From: Atriophallophorus winterbourni
Lineage: Eukaryota > Platyhelminthes > Trematoda > Plagiorchiida > Microphallidae
NCBI GenBank assembly: GCA_013407085.1
Contig: JACCGJ010013258.1
Span: 62,001 to 126,000 of the forward strand
Length of the DNA: 64,000 nucleotides
Direction of reading: 5' to 3'
Part shown: positions 50,328-62,475 of the stretch, in pieces
Layout of the letters: every line of letters begins with the position of its first letter
Position numbering within the stretch: position 1 is the first letter of the stretch
Program-made: the position numbers and the translations under genes
The notes under the pieces: model-generated
Databases searched by the model: none
The model's input: the letters and a program-made list of their open reading frames with translations, nothing else
Told to the model about the DNA's origin: nothing

Positions 50328-52164
50328 AACGAATTCAATCTCGTAAAATTAGTTTGTCGCCGTCGGTGGAACATGGTCGTGCCACAAAACGGAACGAGGT
50401 TTCGTGCTACGAAACATTTTCCAATGAATGAAAATTGTGATCAAGAAGCTACAGTGTATCTCACAGCGCTCAGAGCGATGAAAAGTACAGGGTTGATCAG
50501 AATCATTTACCCACTGGCGAAGAGATGTGCGTTCCACAGAGAAGAAATGTATATCCACTTGTTAAAGATGAATTACACAGTGTATTCAAAGTGAGTGGTG
50601 GAGCACATGCTTTTCTGAAGTCGTAGGGCGAACGTCGAGAGATTTCATATCTGTTTTTTGAAATCACTTTTACCGCAAGTGTGGTCCGCCTAAAGTTTGA
50701 CTTCCTGAATTCAACTCACCCTAGTGTAAATCTTTGGGAACACGACCATTTTGAGTGCAATTTCAAGATTTCGTGGCCAAAAAATGAGAACCAACTGATA
50801 AACATGATACGTTCATCTCGCTGGATGTGCCAGTGGTCAATTTAGTTCATAGTATCATTAAATGTTTATACCAAGAAACAAACGCTACTTTAATTTTTTT
50901 CCCGGGAAATGTTACACTTTTACTCATGTCAGTTGAGCAATATTCTAAAACCTTATTGGCAACGAAATAACTAACAGATTCAATACAAAAGGATTTAATG
51001 ATACATGAATAAGCATGCAAAATATAACACTATTTTTTTAATAAAATGAGTAATCTGAGCTTCATATGAGAAAAAAAAGCAACGTGAAATCAAGATCGTT
51101 GCTACACACTTAATCAACTTCACGCTTACTGTTGACCTTTGAAGATGACGGTGCACAGAACGCACCATACAACTGAATGACCTACAATACGGAGGTGAAT
51201 CAGTCTTTTTTTCTTCGTGGTTCGCACTTATTGATTAGAGACAGTACGATCGGGTTTCGCTGAAGCTTGCAACAGCTGCACATGTTGGTCACTTTTGGAT
51301 GAGGTTGTTACGATTAACCTGTTTAATCGCATATGTCGCAACATATAAAGATTTGGTTTATACCAATGCTGATTTACAAATTGCACATTTGCATGCGATT
51401 CCATCACACACACACTGATCAGGTAGGGACAGTACCATCAGGATACGCATGCGATTGAAACAGTGCGAGAGTGTTAGATTTTCACATTTGTGATCCACTA
51501 TTGCTTTATGTTGGTAAAATCAACCTGTTCAATCACGTCTATCCAAACACATGTCGTTCGGTATTAAACACATGAACATAAATAACCATTCGTTTTTACA
51601 TGAATATACATCTTTCACAGACACACCACGACCAGTTTTGTCCTGTTTGCACTTATCAGGTAGGGATAATATGATCACAATCAGCATGCGCTTGGCACAG
51701 TGCAAATTTGTAAAAATGTGCGCGTTCAGGTCACAAATGGATACGTTTTGTGCGAGCAGTCTGATCATGTATGTGTGGCTAACCTAATTCAAAAGTGCCA
51801 TACATGCGCAGCTGGTCAACTGGATGAGCTTCCGTATGTTTACTGATAAATTTGTAAAAGGTTGCAACGTTATTTCGATTATCCGTGATTGTAGGATGTT
51901 CAATCTTATTTGAATCTTCATAAAGAATATGACTTTCGAATTTCTAGTAATATGTGCGGGAGATTTGAGGAACACTTTATTTGGTCCTGAAACCTAATTT
52001 TTAATATCAACTAAAGGATGTTAAGGTCAATTTTAGAGCGCCTAACCCAAAACGTCTATGAGAAGCCTTTCGTGGTTATCGTCAGATCACAGCGGTACCG
52101 GGTTGAACATTGTTTAAAATAATTCGCAAGTGTTTCAATGATTACCTATACAAATATCCTTGTC

Positions 52165-52195
52165 TGCACCTGATGAAGGCAAACAGCCTGAAATT
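52165..52195 (+). other. Hammerhead-like core in tandem unit 1, degenerate
   Basis: CTGATGA is followed by AGGC-AAACA-GCCT, a possible stem II, and then GAAA, matching the core order of a hammerhead. I cannot find a good NUH cleavage site with a closing stem I, so activity is unlikely. A related string (CCGATGACGAAAACAGTC) lies at 52399. Could be chance or an old ribozyme relic, for example from a Penelope-like element. Confidence 0.35.
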
Positions 52196-54825
52196 AGTTT
52201 GAGTGTGTAAGAGCACCACAATGTATTGGTCGTTTTTAAGCGCCTTGCGGGCTTGCCCGGGAATGTTTTTTGTGAGTCTGTATTCGAACACGGCGGTTCT
52301 TTTTAACAACAAGATTTTACCGTGGAATGCACATATTACATTGTTTAGCAATTATCCAGAGATTCTATGGTCACTGGACCAATTACCCCTGTCTCCACCC
52401 GATGACGAAAACAGTCGGACGCCGGTAGTGGCTTACAAAGATTGGTCACTTGAGCAACAAAATTTCAATTTAATGTAAACGTTTGTGGTTTCTACTTCTT
52501 TACAAGGAGAGAAATGAATGCTCGCTAGAAACCAATCAGAGATAAAAGTCCTCAAATAAAACGTTGTATACTATAGAAGAGGTCGAACCCTATTTCAGTT
52601 TACGTACTTCGAATGAATGGTTAACGGCTTTAACTGGATTCTACGAATTTCAAAGCTTGCTAATCAATCCTGTTCTGTCTAAATTCAATAACATTCTCAT
52701 TTAGGCCACACTGCAAATCACTGCATACATGTTGCCTAATCCCACTGAAAGGAAATTACACTATCAAATTCCAGTGTTTTTCTCCGATGATGTTGTTGGA
52801 TAACTGATTATTTTCTGTAAACACAATTATATGCAATAGTTCTACAGAATAATTATATACTACAGATAATAATCGTTTATGTTTTGCGCACGCATAGTTT
52901 TTGCGATGAATGGATTTCTTTGTAGTCCCTAAATGCTGTGTACTGATCACAGAACCCATAGATTCGCGGATAATGAGACTATTTTTTATTGAACGAATTC
53001 AATATCGTAAATTTAGTTTGCCGCCGTCGATGGAAGATGATTGTGCTACAAAACAACGAGGGTTTTGTGCTACGGAACGTTTTCGAATGACTAAAATTGT
53101 GATTAATAAGCTACACTGTATCTCACAGTGCTCACAGCGATGAAAAGTACAGGGTTGATCAGCATCAGTTACCCACTGGCGAAGTGATCTGCTTTTCGCA
53201 GAAAGAAATGTATCTCCACTTTTGTATGATGAACTACACAGTATATCCGAAGTGCGTTGTAGAGCACATGATTTTCTGAAGTCGTAGGGCGAAAGTCGAG
53301 AGATTTTATATCTGTTTTTCGAAGGCACTTGTACCGCAAGTGTGGTCCGTCTAAAGTTTGACTTCCTGAATTCAACTCACCCTAGTGTAAATCTTTGGGA
53401 ACACGACCATTTTGAGTGCAATTTCAAGATTTCGTGGCCATAAAATGAGAACCAACTGATAAACATGATACGTTCATCTCGCTGGATGTGCCAGTGGTCA
53501 ATTTAGTCTATAGTATCATTAAATGTTTATACCAAGAAACAAATGCTACTTTAATTTTTTTCCCGGGAAATGTTACACTTTTACTCATGACAGCTGAGCA
53601 ATATTCTAAAACCTTATTGGCAACGAAATAACTAACAGATTCAATACAAAAGGATTTAATGATACATGAATAAGCATGCAAAATATAACACTATTTTTTA
53701 ATAAAATGAGTAATCTGAGCTTCATATGAGAAAAAAAGCAACGTGAAATCAAGATCGTTGCTACACACTTAATCAACTTCACGCTTACTGTTGACCTTTG
53801 AAGATGGCGGTGCACAGAACGCACCATACAACTGAATGACCTACAATACGGAGATGAATCAGTCTTTTTTTCTTCGTGGTTCGCACTTATTGATTAGAGA
53901 CAGTACGACCGGGTTTCGCTGAAGCTTGCAACCGCTGCACATGTTGGTCACTTTTTGATGAGGTTGGTACGATTAACCTGTTTAATCGGATATGTCGCAA
54001 CATATAATGATTTGGATTAAACCAATGTTGATTTACAAATTGCACATTTGCATGCGATTCCATCACACACACACACTGATCAGGTAGGGACAGTACCATC
54101 AGGATACGCATGCGATTGAAACAGTGCGAGAGTGGTAGATTTTCACATTTGTGATCCACTATTGGTTTAGGTTGGTAAGATCAACCTGTTCAATCACGTC
54201 TATCCAAACACATGTCGTTCGGTTTTAAACACATGAACATAAATAACCATTCGTTTTTATATGTATATACATCTTTCACAGACACACCACGACCAGTTTT
54301 GTCCTGTTTGCACTTATCAGGTAGGGATAATATGATCAGAATCAGCATGCGCTTGACACAGTGCAGAATTTTAAACAACTTGCGCGTTTATGCCACAAAT
54401 AGATAAGTTTTGTGCGAGCAGTCTGTTCAACTACGTGTGGCTAACCTAATTCAAAGTGTCATACATGCGCAGCTGGTCAACTTGATGAGCTTCCGTATGT
54501 TTACTGATAAACTTGTAGAATATTGCAACGTTATTTCGATAATCCGTGATTGTAGGATGTTCAATCTAATTTGAGTTTTCATTAAGAATATGACTTTCGA
54601 ATTTCTAGTAATATGTGCGGGAGATTCGAGGAACACTTTATTTGGTCTCGAAACCTAATTTTTAATATTAACTGAAGGATGTTAAGGTCAATTTTAGAGC
54701 TCCTAACCCAAAAGGTCTATGTGAAGCCCTTCGTGGTTATCGTCAGATCACAGCGGTAGCGGGTTGAACATTGTTTAAAATAATTCGCTACTGTTTCAAT
54801 GATTACCTATACAAATATCCTTGTC

Positions 54826-54856
54826 TGCACCTGATGAAGGCAAACAGCCTGAAATT
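54826..54856 (+). other. Hammerhead-like core in tandem unit 2, degenerate
   Basis: Same motif as at 52165: CTGATGA, AGGC/GCCT hairpin, GAAA. The second related string is at 55058-55085. The third unit ends before this point. Confidence 0.35.
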
Positions 54857-56859
54857 AGTTTGAATGTGTAAGAGCCCCAAAATATATTGGTCGTTTTTAA
54901 GCGCCTTGCGGGCTTGCCCGGGAATGTTGTTGTGAGTCTGTATTCGAACACGGTGGTTCTTTTTAACAACTAGATTTTAGCGTGGTATGCACATATTACA
55001 TTGTTTAGCAATTATCCAGAGATTCTATGGTCACTGTACCTATTATCCCTGTCTTCACCCGATGACGAAAACAGTCAGACGCCGGTAGTGGCTTACAAAG
55101 ATTGGTAACTTGAGCAACAAAATTTCAATTTAATGTAAACGTTTGTGGTTTCTACTTCTTTACAAGGAGAGAAACGAATGCTCGCTAGAAACCAATCAGA
55201 GATAAACGTCCTCAAATGAAACGTTGTATACTATAAAACAGGTCGAAACTTATTTCAGTTTACGTACTTCGAATGAATGGTTAACAGCTTTAACTGGATT
55301 CTACGGATTTCAAAGTTTGCTAAACAATTCTGTTCTATCTAAAGTCAATCAAATTCTAATTCAGGCCACATTGCGAATCACTGCATACATGTTGCTTAAT
55401 CCCACTGAAAGAAAATTACACTATCAAATTCGAGTGTTCTTCTCCGATGATGTTGTTCGATAACTGATTATTTTCTGTAAACACAATTATATGCAATAGT
55501 TGTACAGAATAATTATATACTACAGAGAATAATCGTTTATGTTTTGCGCACGCATAGTTTTTGCGATGGATGGATTTCTTTTAAGTCCCTTAATGCTGTG
55601 TACTGATCACAAAACCCATAAATTCGTGGATAATGTGAGACTATTTTTTAATGAACAAATTCTATATCGTAAATTTAGTTTGCCGCCGTCGATGGAAGAT
55701 GATTTTGCTACAAAACAACGAGGGTTTTGTGCTACGAAACGTTTTCGAATTAACAAAATTGTGATTATTAAGCTACACTGTATCTCACAGTGCTCACAGC
55801 GATGAAAAGTACAGGGTTGATCAGCATCAGTTACCCACTGGCGAAGTGATCTGCTTTTCGCAGAGAACAAATGTATCTCCACTTGTGTATGATGAACTAC
55901 ACAGTGTATCCGAAGTGAGTTGTGGAGCACATGCTTTTCTGAAGTCGTAGGGCGAACGTCGAGATATTTCATATCTGTTTTTCGAAGGCACTTGTACCGC
56001 AAGTGTGGTCCGCCTAAAGTTTGACTTCCTGAATTCAACTCACCCTAGAGTATATCTTTGGGAACACGACCATTTTGAGTGTAATTTCAAAGTATGTGAG
56101 CAACACATCACTTCGACCGTTTTCCATTCGTAAAACCGCACACTATTCTTGGCCATTGAATGAGTACCCACTGATAAACATGATACGTTCATCACGCTGG
56201 ATGTGCCAGTGGTCAATTTAGCTTATAGTAGCAATAAATGTTCATAAGGAGAAACAAACTCTCCTTTAATTAATTTTTCCCGTGAAATGTTACAATCCCT
56301 CTCATGAAATGCTACAGCTGAGCGATATTCTGAAAATTTTATTGGCCACGGAAGAACTAGCAGATTTAATAGAAAAGGATTTGATGATACATGAATAAGC
56401 ATACAATATATAACACTATTTTTTTAATAAAATGAGTAATCTGAGCTTCATATGAGAAAAAAGCAACGTGAAATCAAGATCGTTGCTACACACTTAATCA
56501 ACTTCACGCTTACTTTTGACCTTTGAAGATGGCGGTGCACAAAACGCACCATACAACTGAATGACCTACAATACGGAGGTGAATCAGTCTTTTTTTCTGT
56601 GCGGTGCGCACTTATTGATTAGAGACTGTACGACCGGGTTTCGCTGAAGCGTGCAACCGATGCACATGTTGGTCACCTTTGGATGAGGTTGGTACGATTA
56701 ACCTGTTTAATCGCATATGTCGCAACATATAAAGATTTGGTTTAAACCAATGCTGATTTACAAATTGCACATTTGCATGCGATTCCATCACACACACTGA
56801 TCAGGTAGGGACAGTACCATAAGGATACGCATGCGATTGAAACAGTGCGAGAGTGGTAG

Positions 56860-59214
56860 ACGAAATATTTATATTTCATACATTTCGGGTAGTGAAAAGG
56901 TTTTGAGAAAACTATTTTATTCTTCATTATATATTGTTAAATGTCCAAGCATAAAAAATAAATAACTTGTACTATTGTAAGCTAAGGGACTTCGACTTCA
57001 AGCCAGTATAGTACATGAGTAAAAATTAGAATAAATGTTCCTCAATATCAATGTTACCGATAATATACGTATAATTAGCAGATGTGAGAACTACGCTGAG
57101 ATTAAATCGCAGATTTGTTTAAAGCGTCAACGTTGATGATTGCAATCGCTTCGAGGACACTGTATGCATGTTTGTCCACGTCGGAGTTAGTGTTTCACAA
57201 CACTTTTCAATTACGATCCTGTTCATAATCAAGGTTAATCCATTCTAAGAATAAATAAACCTGTCTAATTTACATACGTGATTTTTATTCGCACAACTAT
57301 CTATCGAACATGACAATATAGGTTACAACTTTATCTGACCCTAAAATAGTACCGGTCGGTAATCTTCATATAGTCATAACGTTGAGATGGTTTAACTGAT
57401 TCTAATGAATTTCATATCGTTTGTGTGCGGTTAGCGCCCCCAAATTAAACATGTTCCTAATTATGGCGTATATGGAACCATTCACAAGAAATTACGGATC
57501 ACAAACTGTCACGTTTTTGCTAATATTGTGCACCTAGGTTTACTGCTCTTGTTTAGGGTTGTATGGTGATTTTATAGACCTCATCTGCAAGTGGTGATTA
57601 CCATATGTGTCCTGCGTACCTGAGACCAAATATATTTGATCACAGCTACTTATAAGTAGTAATTGTTGCAATTATCTGTAATAACGCACATTTCCCCCAA
57701 AAATGTCAGTTTTGGTGTTCTATTTAACAACCCATCCTGAAATTATGTACGATTTTTTGAAAAATTTCGATTATTACAAAGAAAAGGAGGAGAAAATAGA
57801 AAAAGATAAACAAACAACATTTAAACACTATTGGTATTTCTAGCGGGACACCAATGTTAAATAACATGAACGAAATTTTCATATATCGTGCATAGAAATA
57901 ATCATGTAAAATTTATTTATCATCCGAATTAAATTTATCTTCAATGTATTTGAAAGAATTCATCTAAATATATATTTTGGTTCATAAGGAAACAAGGCAT
58001 TCCCCAATGAAGACTTTGCATGAGGTTGAAAGACGTGCTACGATTGTTTCACTGAATTTGCTTATCATTGATAAGGTTGTTTTGCAGCTCCTATGATGTA
58101 ACATTCGGTCTAATGTCAATACAAATAACTCTGGAAATAGGGATAATAGAATGATGACCCACTTCGGTAGATGTCGGCCATGGAGGTACAATACAATCGC
58201 ATGATATTTTTCATGTTCCACAGCTTTTCAAATGAATAAGCTTTGCGATTCTAGAGGAACAATCTTTCTCACAGGAAATGCTACCATAAGCAGTATTAGG
58301 TCGTTCGTCGTCAGTTGCATGCCAGCAATTTGATTTGCGTTCAGCGTAGAATACCGCAATTTTCAAAGAATATATTGCTAGCTTAGAGTCAATTTTGCTA
58401 GGAGTATAATAATAAAAGCATATTTTTCTAACCGAACAGAATATTTCTTCAATTAGTATTCGTCTGAAATTTTTTGTGCGAGAGCTGAGACTTAAGATGA
58501 GGTGACTTTCGTTTCATTAGCATTGTATTTCAGTGTTCCACAAATTCAAAACTTTGAATAAATTAAAGCGCCAGTTCTATTTCCATGAATGATATTGCAA
58601 CTAGCAACTACATTCAATAATGGTCGGGTATTCGGAGGCGTGTCTTTAGGAAAATATCAGTGTCCAAGCAATAAACTTGATTTATTTACCTCATGAAATT
58701 GCTCTATAGATAAATGCAATGCAAAAGATATATGAAACCAAACCTTATCCTTTCTCAGACGGGCTTGGGACCGTCCTTGGCGGAGTTCATTGAATATCAC
58801 TACTATAGAAAAAAATCAATATTCAAAAATTTATATGGTCACGAATAACCACTTAGCTTAACAATTATCTGATCGTTGTCTAGATTCGAACCGGGGAAGA
58901 GTAACCATATAATGTAACATATAATCCAGTTGAATAATTACTGTGAGTTATTGAGCAGCTGTCGTCAAAGCGTTATGTAACAAATACGTGTTCAAATTTC
59001 GAGTGAGCGTTGCTAAGTTTGGGGCGAAAAACAATAGTTCCCAGGAGGGCAATACATAGGAAACAGAAACGTAAATAATGAAAAATCGGCAATAGTTAAT
59101 TTGGAAATGAGGAAAATGACGAAAAGTCATTGACATTTTCACGAAGATATAGGTCATCGCCCATTTGCGCACTTCACGCATACAAACTATTCGAATCCGG
59201 ATCCAAGATACTGC
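56860..59214. other. Unassigned segment
   Basis: Bases 58130-58340 hold the short dispersed repeat also present near 15640. A B-box-like string lies at 58883 on the minus strand, but without an A box. No gene is recognised. Confidence 0.35.
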
Positions 59215-59520
59215 ACCGCATTACGTTTCTTTTATGAGTGAATTTTCGGATATCTTCAAAGCCTGCGCAACCTTCTGAATCATGACATCAAACACGATAT
59301 TCCAATTGTTAAACTCCCTGTTTTCAGTAGACCAAGCATACTGGCGCCTAAGAAAATCGAAGCTGTCAACCGTGAATTCGATCATATGATGGAACTCGGA
59401 ATAATCCCTTCATCAATTGCACCTTGGGTGACACCCTCAGCATCTTTGATTCATAGGCAACAATGATTCGGTGGAGTCAGCGATCCTGTCCACGTTATAA
59501 ATTCCAGAATTAATAATTTT
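59215..59520 (+). pseudogene. Second Ty3/Gypsy fragment, start of RT domain
   Basis: The plus-strand frame reads EFSDIFKA, then after a stop HDIKHDIPIVKLPVFSRPS, LAPKKIEAVNREFDHMMELG and IIPSSIAPWVTPSASLIH, followed by a stop where the RT finger block would go on. This is the conserved lead-in to Gypsy RT (PVFSRPR-LAPEK and E-LGIIRPS-SPW). About 100 codons survive, on the opposite strand to the main Gypsy element, and the two do not overlap in domain content. Confidence 0.75.
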
Positions 59521-59639
59521 CTAAGTTATTTACAGTAAGGTAGATCAGAACTTCGTTGCCCTTGTATATTATAAAATCGACCATACGCGGTGTTCGAAAT
59601 ATTGGCTGCACTACACATATTTATATTCATACTGTCGAT

Positions 59640-60056
59640 ATGTCTCATTACAAGCTATCGAAATCTTCAAGAGCGACACACCGAACTACATCTCAGTTAA
59701 AAAAATGTTCGGTGGTTATTGATGGAAATATGTACACGGTTCTGACGACTGTACGGAACCTAGGAAACAAGATTGAATCAGTCGCGGTTAAGCTATCCAC
59801 CGTTTCTAAAATTTGCAGTATATTAGAACCAATAGCTATCCTTCTTGACCCTAGTTACGTGTTAGACTCTGATCTACTTCAACAAACGAGTCGACTCATA
59901 GTGTCGCTGACCTCAGAAATTGATCAGCGTCAAAACCGTGTTAAAAATATTATTCTTCTTGATGTAGGCGATAGATATCCTTTAATGGACCTCAAAAAGA
60001 TAGTAATGTCTCGTTATGGCCTCCTCCTAGAATCGGCATCTGTAATTAGGCTTTGA
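59640..60056 (+). pseudogene. ORF1-like region of the non-LTR element
   Basis: Frame from ATG at 59640 to a stop at 60056; it is also open upstream to 59556. It starts MSHYKLSKSSRATHR, has a helical middle (NLGNKIESVAVKLSTVSKI) and ends QRQNRVKNIILLDVGDRY with a run to the stop. The KNIILLDV part recalls the start of the RNA-binding fold in ORF1 proteins of non-LTR elements. The protein is short for an ORF1, and sequence downstream is frameshifted, so it is probably the N-terminal half of a broken gene. Confidence 0.5.
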
Positions 60057-60489
60057 AAGCCTTCCAACCGCAGTTGTGCCCCGTTATTATTAAAATGTGT
60101 TCACTGAAATTATGCGTTACATATACTTAATAATCAACATGTCTTAAAATCTCTGCCTCAATTTTCCAATGTGTTGATCAAGCCAGACAACACACCCTTA
60201 CAACGCAAATGCGTTCCCAAGCGCTGCAACGTAGTAAATCCCTCAACAGTTATCCCCAATTTATTAGACCTGGATATTGTCGTTGATAATGCTACATCAA
60301 CATCTATACCCCGAGCCTCAGCTTCTGATGATATACCAACTTCAGGTAGCATCCCCTTTATAGCTAAACCTAATTTAAACATTGATAACATAACTCCTGC
60401 CCATGAATGAAATCTCACCACTATTAAAACGGTCACTGCAGATGTACGCCCCGCAGCTCGATCGTTAGGTAAATCTACTAAAAAAACTC

Positions 60490-60876
60490 GTGCTCCCTGT
60501 ATTCAAGGCAAATTCGCCACTACTTCAAGGTGGACCACACATCAATATTATGCTTAGGGCCAAGCAAAACTTTGATGAATATAAACCACCCCATGGTTTA
60601 TACACTTATCACCCCGTCCACAGACAATTCCCGGTCACATCTGACCCATTTAGCAAAATTATTCCTTCCCATAGTCCGTTCTCTCCTCAGCATTCACGTC
60701 CTCACTATCCCTCTTCAAGACCCTACCATTTTCCACTTCAATACGAGTCAGGTACCCTAGATCAGCGTACCTTCATGAACGGGAAGCCGTTTAATACATA
60801 CCTAAACCTTTTTCAAACCAGGTATATAATGATGCAAAATTTTCCTCTTCATTACCAAAACCCTTACTTAAATTAA
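60490..60876 (+). pseudogene. Proline/serine-rich linker region of the non-LTR element
   Basis: A 128-codon frame rich in Pro, His, Ser and Tyr (SPFSPQHSRPHYPSSRPYHF) with no known domain. Its end overlaps in another frame the start of the endonuclease reading frame (FSNQVYNDAKFSSSLPK), so a frameshift lies near 60810. It may be the C-terminal part of ORF1 or the N-terminal part of ORF2. Confidence 0.45.
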
Positions 60877-61634
60877 CAACATCAATTTTAGATCACTCAT
60901 GTAAATCACTTCCGGTTACACAGGTTAAGCATCCTATAATTAATCTTCTATTATTTACTGCACGGTCGATTATCTCTAAGCTTCTTACCCTTCAACATTT
61001 CTTGATCTCAAACCCGTACGAAATAGTTCTCATCACAGAGACGTGGGCATCTCGTGACATTCCCAACGTTTCACTTGAACTAGCCAACTATTTCATGTTT
61101 CGTAAGGACCGCACTCACACCCGTGCTAGTGGTATTCTCATTTATGTTAATACAGATTTTGCTGCAGAAATATACAGCTCTCATATGTTAGAAGATCTAG
61201 ATGACTCAATTTGGATCACCATACCCTCTCTTGATGCTCTCATATGGTGTATCTATAACCCACCATCTCCTTCCACACTCACTATTGATAAGCTTATAAA
61301 TGTGTTTACTGAGGCATCCGTTGCCCCTCCCAGCAATAAAATTATTGCTGGGGATTTCAACATGCCATGCATCAGCTGGAAATACCCCCACATTTCGAAC
61401 AGATTTTCAGCATTCGCTAAAACGATTAATCTTTTAGGTTTCACACAATCTGTGAGTAAGCCTACAAGACTGTCCAGCATTATAGGCTTGATCTTCACTC
61501 TAGGTACCGATCCCAGCAACGTTGAAATTTTAGTTCCACTGCCCGGTTGTGACCACAACATGGTCACTTGCGTTCTGCGACTTTTTCGGAAGCCGGCATA
61601 TATTCACAATGATGAGAAAATTTATATCAACTGA
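60808..61634 (+). pseudogene. APE-type endonuclease domain of the non-LTR element
   Basis: The frame is open from just after a stop near 60795. Motifs: INLLLFTARSIISKLL, where elements of this type usually have N-A-R-S (Asn replaced by Thr); EIVLITETWAS with the catalytic Glu; SGILIYVNTDF; NKIIAGDFNMPCISW with the GDFN block; then GLIFTL where DL-FT is usual; and PGCDHNMVTCVL with the catalytic Asp-His pair. The ORF ends at 61634. The domain is recognisable over its whole length but two usually conserved residues are changed. Confidence 0.8.
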
Positions 61635-61639
61635 ACTAA

Positions 61640-62195
61640 TTTTTCGAATCTTCTCAGAGACAAAGACCGGACTGAATTTTTCCTTTCTTCAGACTTTAAT
61701 CGTATTTCTTCGATTTTCCATGATAACCTCTTAGCATGCCTTCGAAGTTCGTCTACCTCTCATATCAAAAGAAGTAAACGAAACCCCATAACCCTTCTCG
61801 AAAAAAAGATTGATCGTCTCTCTACTTCTGCGAATCATAAGTTTGACTCCTCCTCTGTTATACGCCGACATGAGCTATGTAACTCTCTCTCAGGTATTAA
61901 ATTCCGCCTCCTAGAGCGTCAAGAAAGGAAGGCTTTTAGCAAACTCAAAGACTAAGTCTTCGAATTGTCTTACGAAGAATATATGTACCTCATTAAAACG
62001 TGACATTTATTCAATTATTTATCAAAAAGATAATGAGGATCTAGTCACTACTGATCCGCCCACAATAAGTCAGGCTTTCTCTTCATTGTTCAGCAGCTCA
62101 TTTAATATTAACATTTACCATCCATTGGCAAACAATAGCGTTCCCATAAATACTATTGACTCCTTTACTTTGACTTTAAGATAAATAAAAGAGAT
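61640..62195 (+). pseudogene. Linker between endonuclease and RT, broken
   Basis: Translations in shifting frames show KRNPITLLEKKIDRL, RLLERQERKAFSKLKD, then DIYSIIYQKDNEDLVTTD and PTISQAFSSLFSSSFNIN. This is the usual segment just before RT in CR1/Jockey-like elements (basic helix, then an ...AFSSLFSS block). Stops occur after KLKD and elsewhere. The element ends before the first RT motif. Confidence 0.65.
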
Positions 62196-62238
62196 TTCCC
62201 GTCGAACGCTTAATTGCGATCGGTCAAACGGTGGACGG

Positions 62239-62249
62239 TAGCCCAGTCA
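62239..62249 (+). promoter_or_regulatory. A-box-like element of subfamily B unit 1
   Basis: TAGCCCAGTCA followed by TTAAGGCATGG. A weaker match to the A-box consensus than in subfamily A; position relative to the B box (about 44 bases) is normal. Confidence 0.6.
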
Positions 62250-62282
62250 TTAAGGCATGGGACTACAATGGTGATGGTCGGG

Positions 62283-62293
62283 GGTTCAAATCC
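62283..62293 (+). promoter_or_regulatory. Pol III B box of subfamily B unit 1
   Basis: GGTTCAAATCC, identical to the subfamily A B box. Confidence 0.78.
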
Positions 62294-62312
62294 CACCCGA
62301 AGCGAAGGATAT

Positions 62313-62357
62313 GCACTGCTGATGAGCTCAAATAAGAGCGAAACTCGAGTCCAGTGC
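62313..62357 (+). ncRNA. Hammerhead ribozyme, type I, subfamily B copy 1
   Basis: Stem I GCACTG/CAGTGC, core CTGATGA, stem II GCTC/GAGC with loop AAATAA, core GAAA, minimal stem III AC/GT with loop TCGA, triplet GTC. Predicted cleavage is after 62351. Compared with subfamily A, stem II is one pair shorter with a larger loop. The flank after stem I reads TTACATT, which loses the outer GGA:TCC pairing. Confidence 0.92.
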
Positions 62358-62475
62358 TTACATTATGGACCGTCGTGATCAACTTTGTGAATCGTTCGAT
62401 GGGCTTGGCACGGATGAGTAGTCACAAACATAAAACAAAACAACATATTCTCCAAAAATGGCTTAAACAAAAATG

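Larger units (their letters stand above)
50328..56859. repeat. Tandem array, 2.45 copies of a ~2.66 kb unit
   Basis: The landmark GAACGAATTCAAT recurs at 50328, 52993 and (as GAACAAATTCTAT) 55652, giving periods of 2665 and 2659. The third copy stops at about 56859 within GCGAGAGTGGTAGA and has an extra ~50 bases near 56095-56150. Each unit contains a CACACACA core within GATTCCATCACACACA. Frames such as the 61-90 codon minus-strand one at 51228, 53887 and 56612 recur because the units are similar; no protein family is recognised. Confidence 0.93.
59556..62195 (+). mobile_element. Non-LTR retrotransposon, ORF1-like and endonuclease regions, 3' end missing
   Basis: A plus-strand element in order: an ORF1-like frame, a proline-rich broken middle, an APE-type endonuclease, and the linker toward RT. 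No RT motif follows; instead hammerhead units start at about 62196. Loss of the 3' half is unusual, because non-LTR copies are normally 5' truncated. Base composition is richer in C on this strand than the flanking DNA. Probably a CR1/Jockey-type element. Confidence 0.8.

Noticed and set aside
51228..56797. Recurring minus-strand frame starting MCVMESHANVQF in the 2.66 kb units
   Set aside because: Starts in a CA microsatellite and changes length between units; no known domain.
58880..58900. B-box-like GGTTCGAATCT on the minus strand, possible tRNA or SINE
   Set aside because: No A box, no cloverleaf and no hammerhead within range; no second copy in the window.
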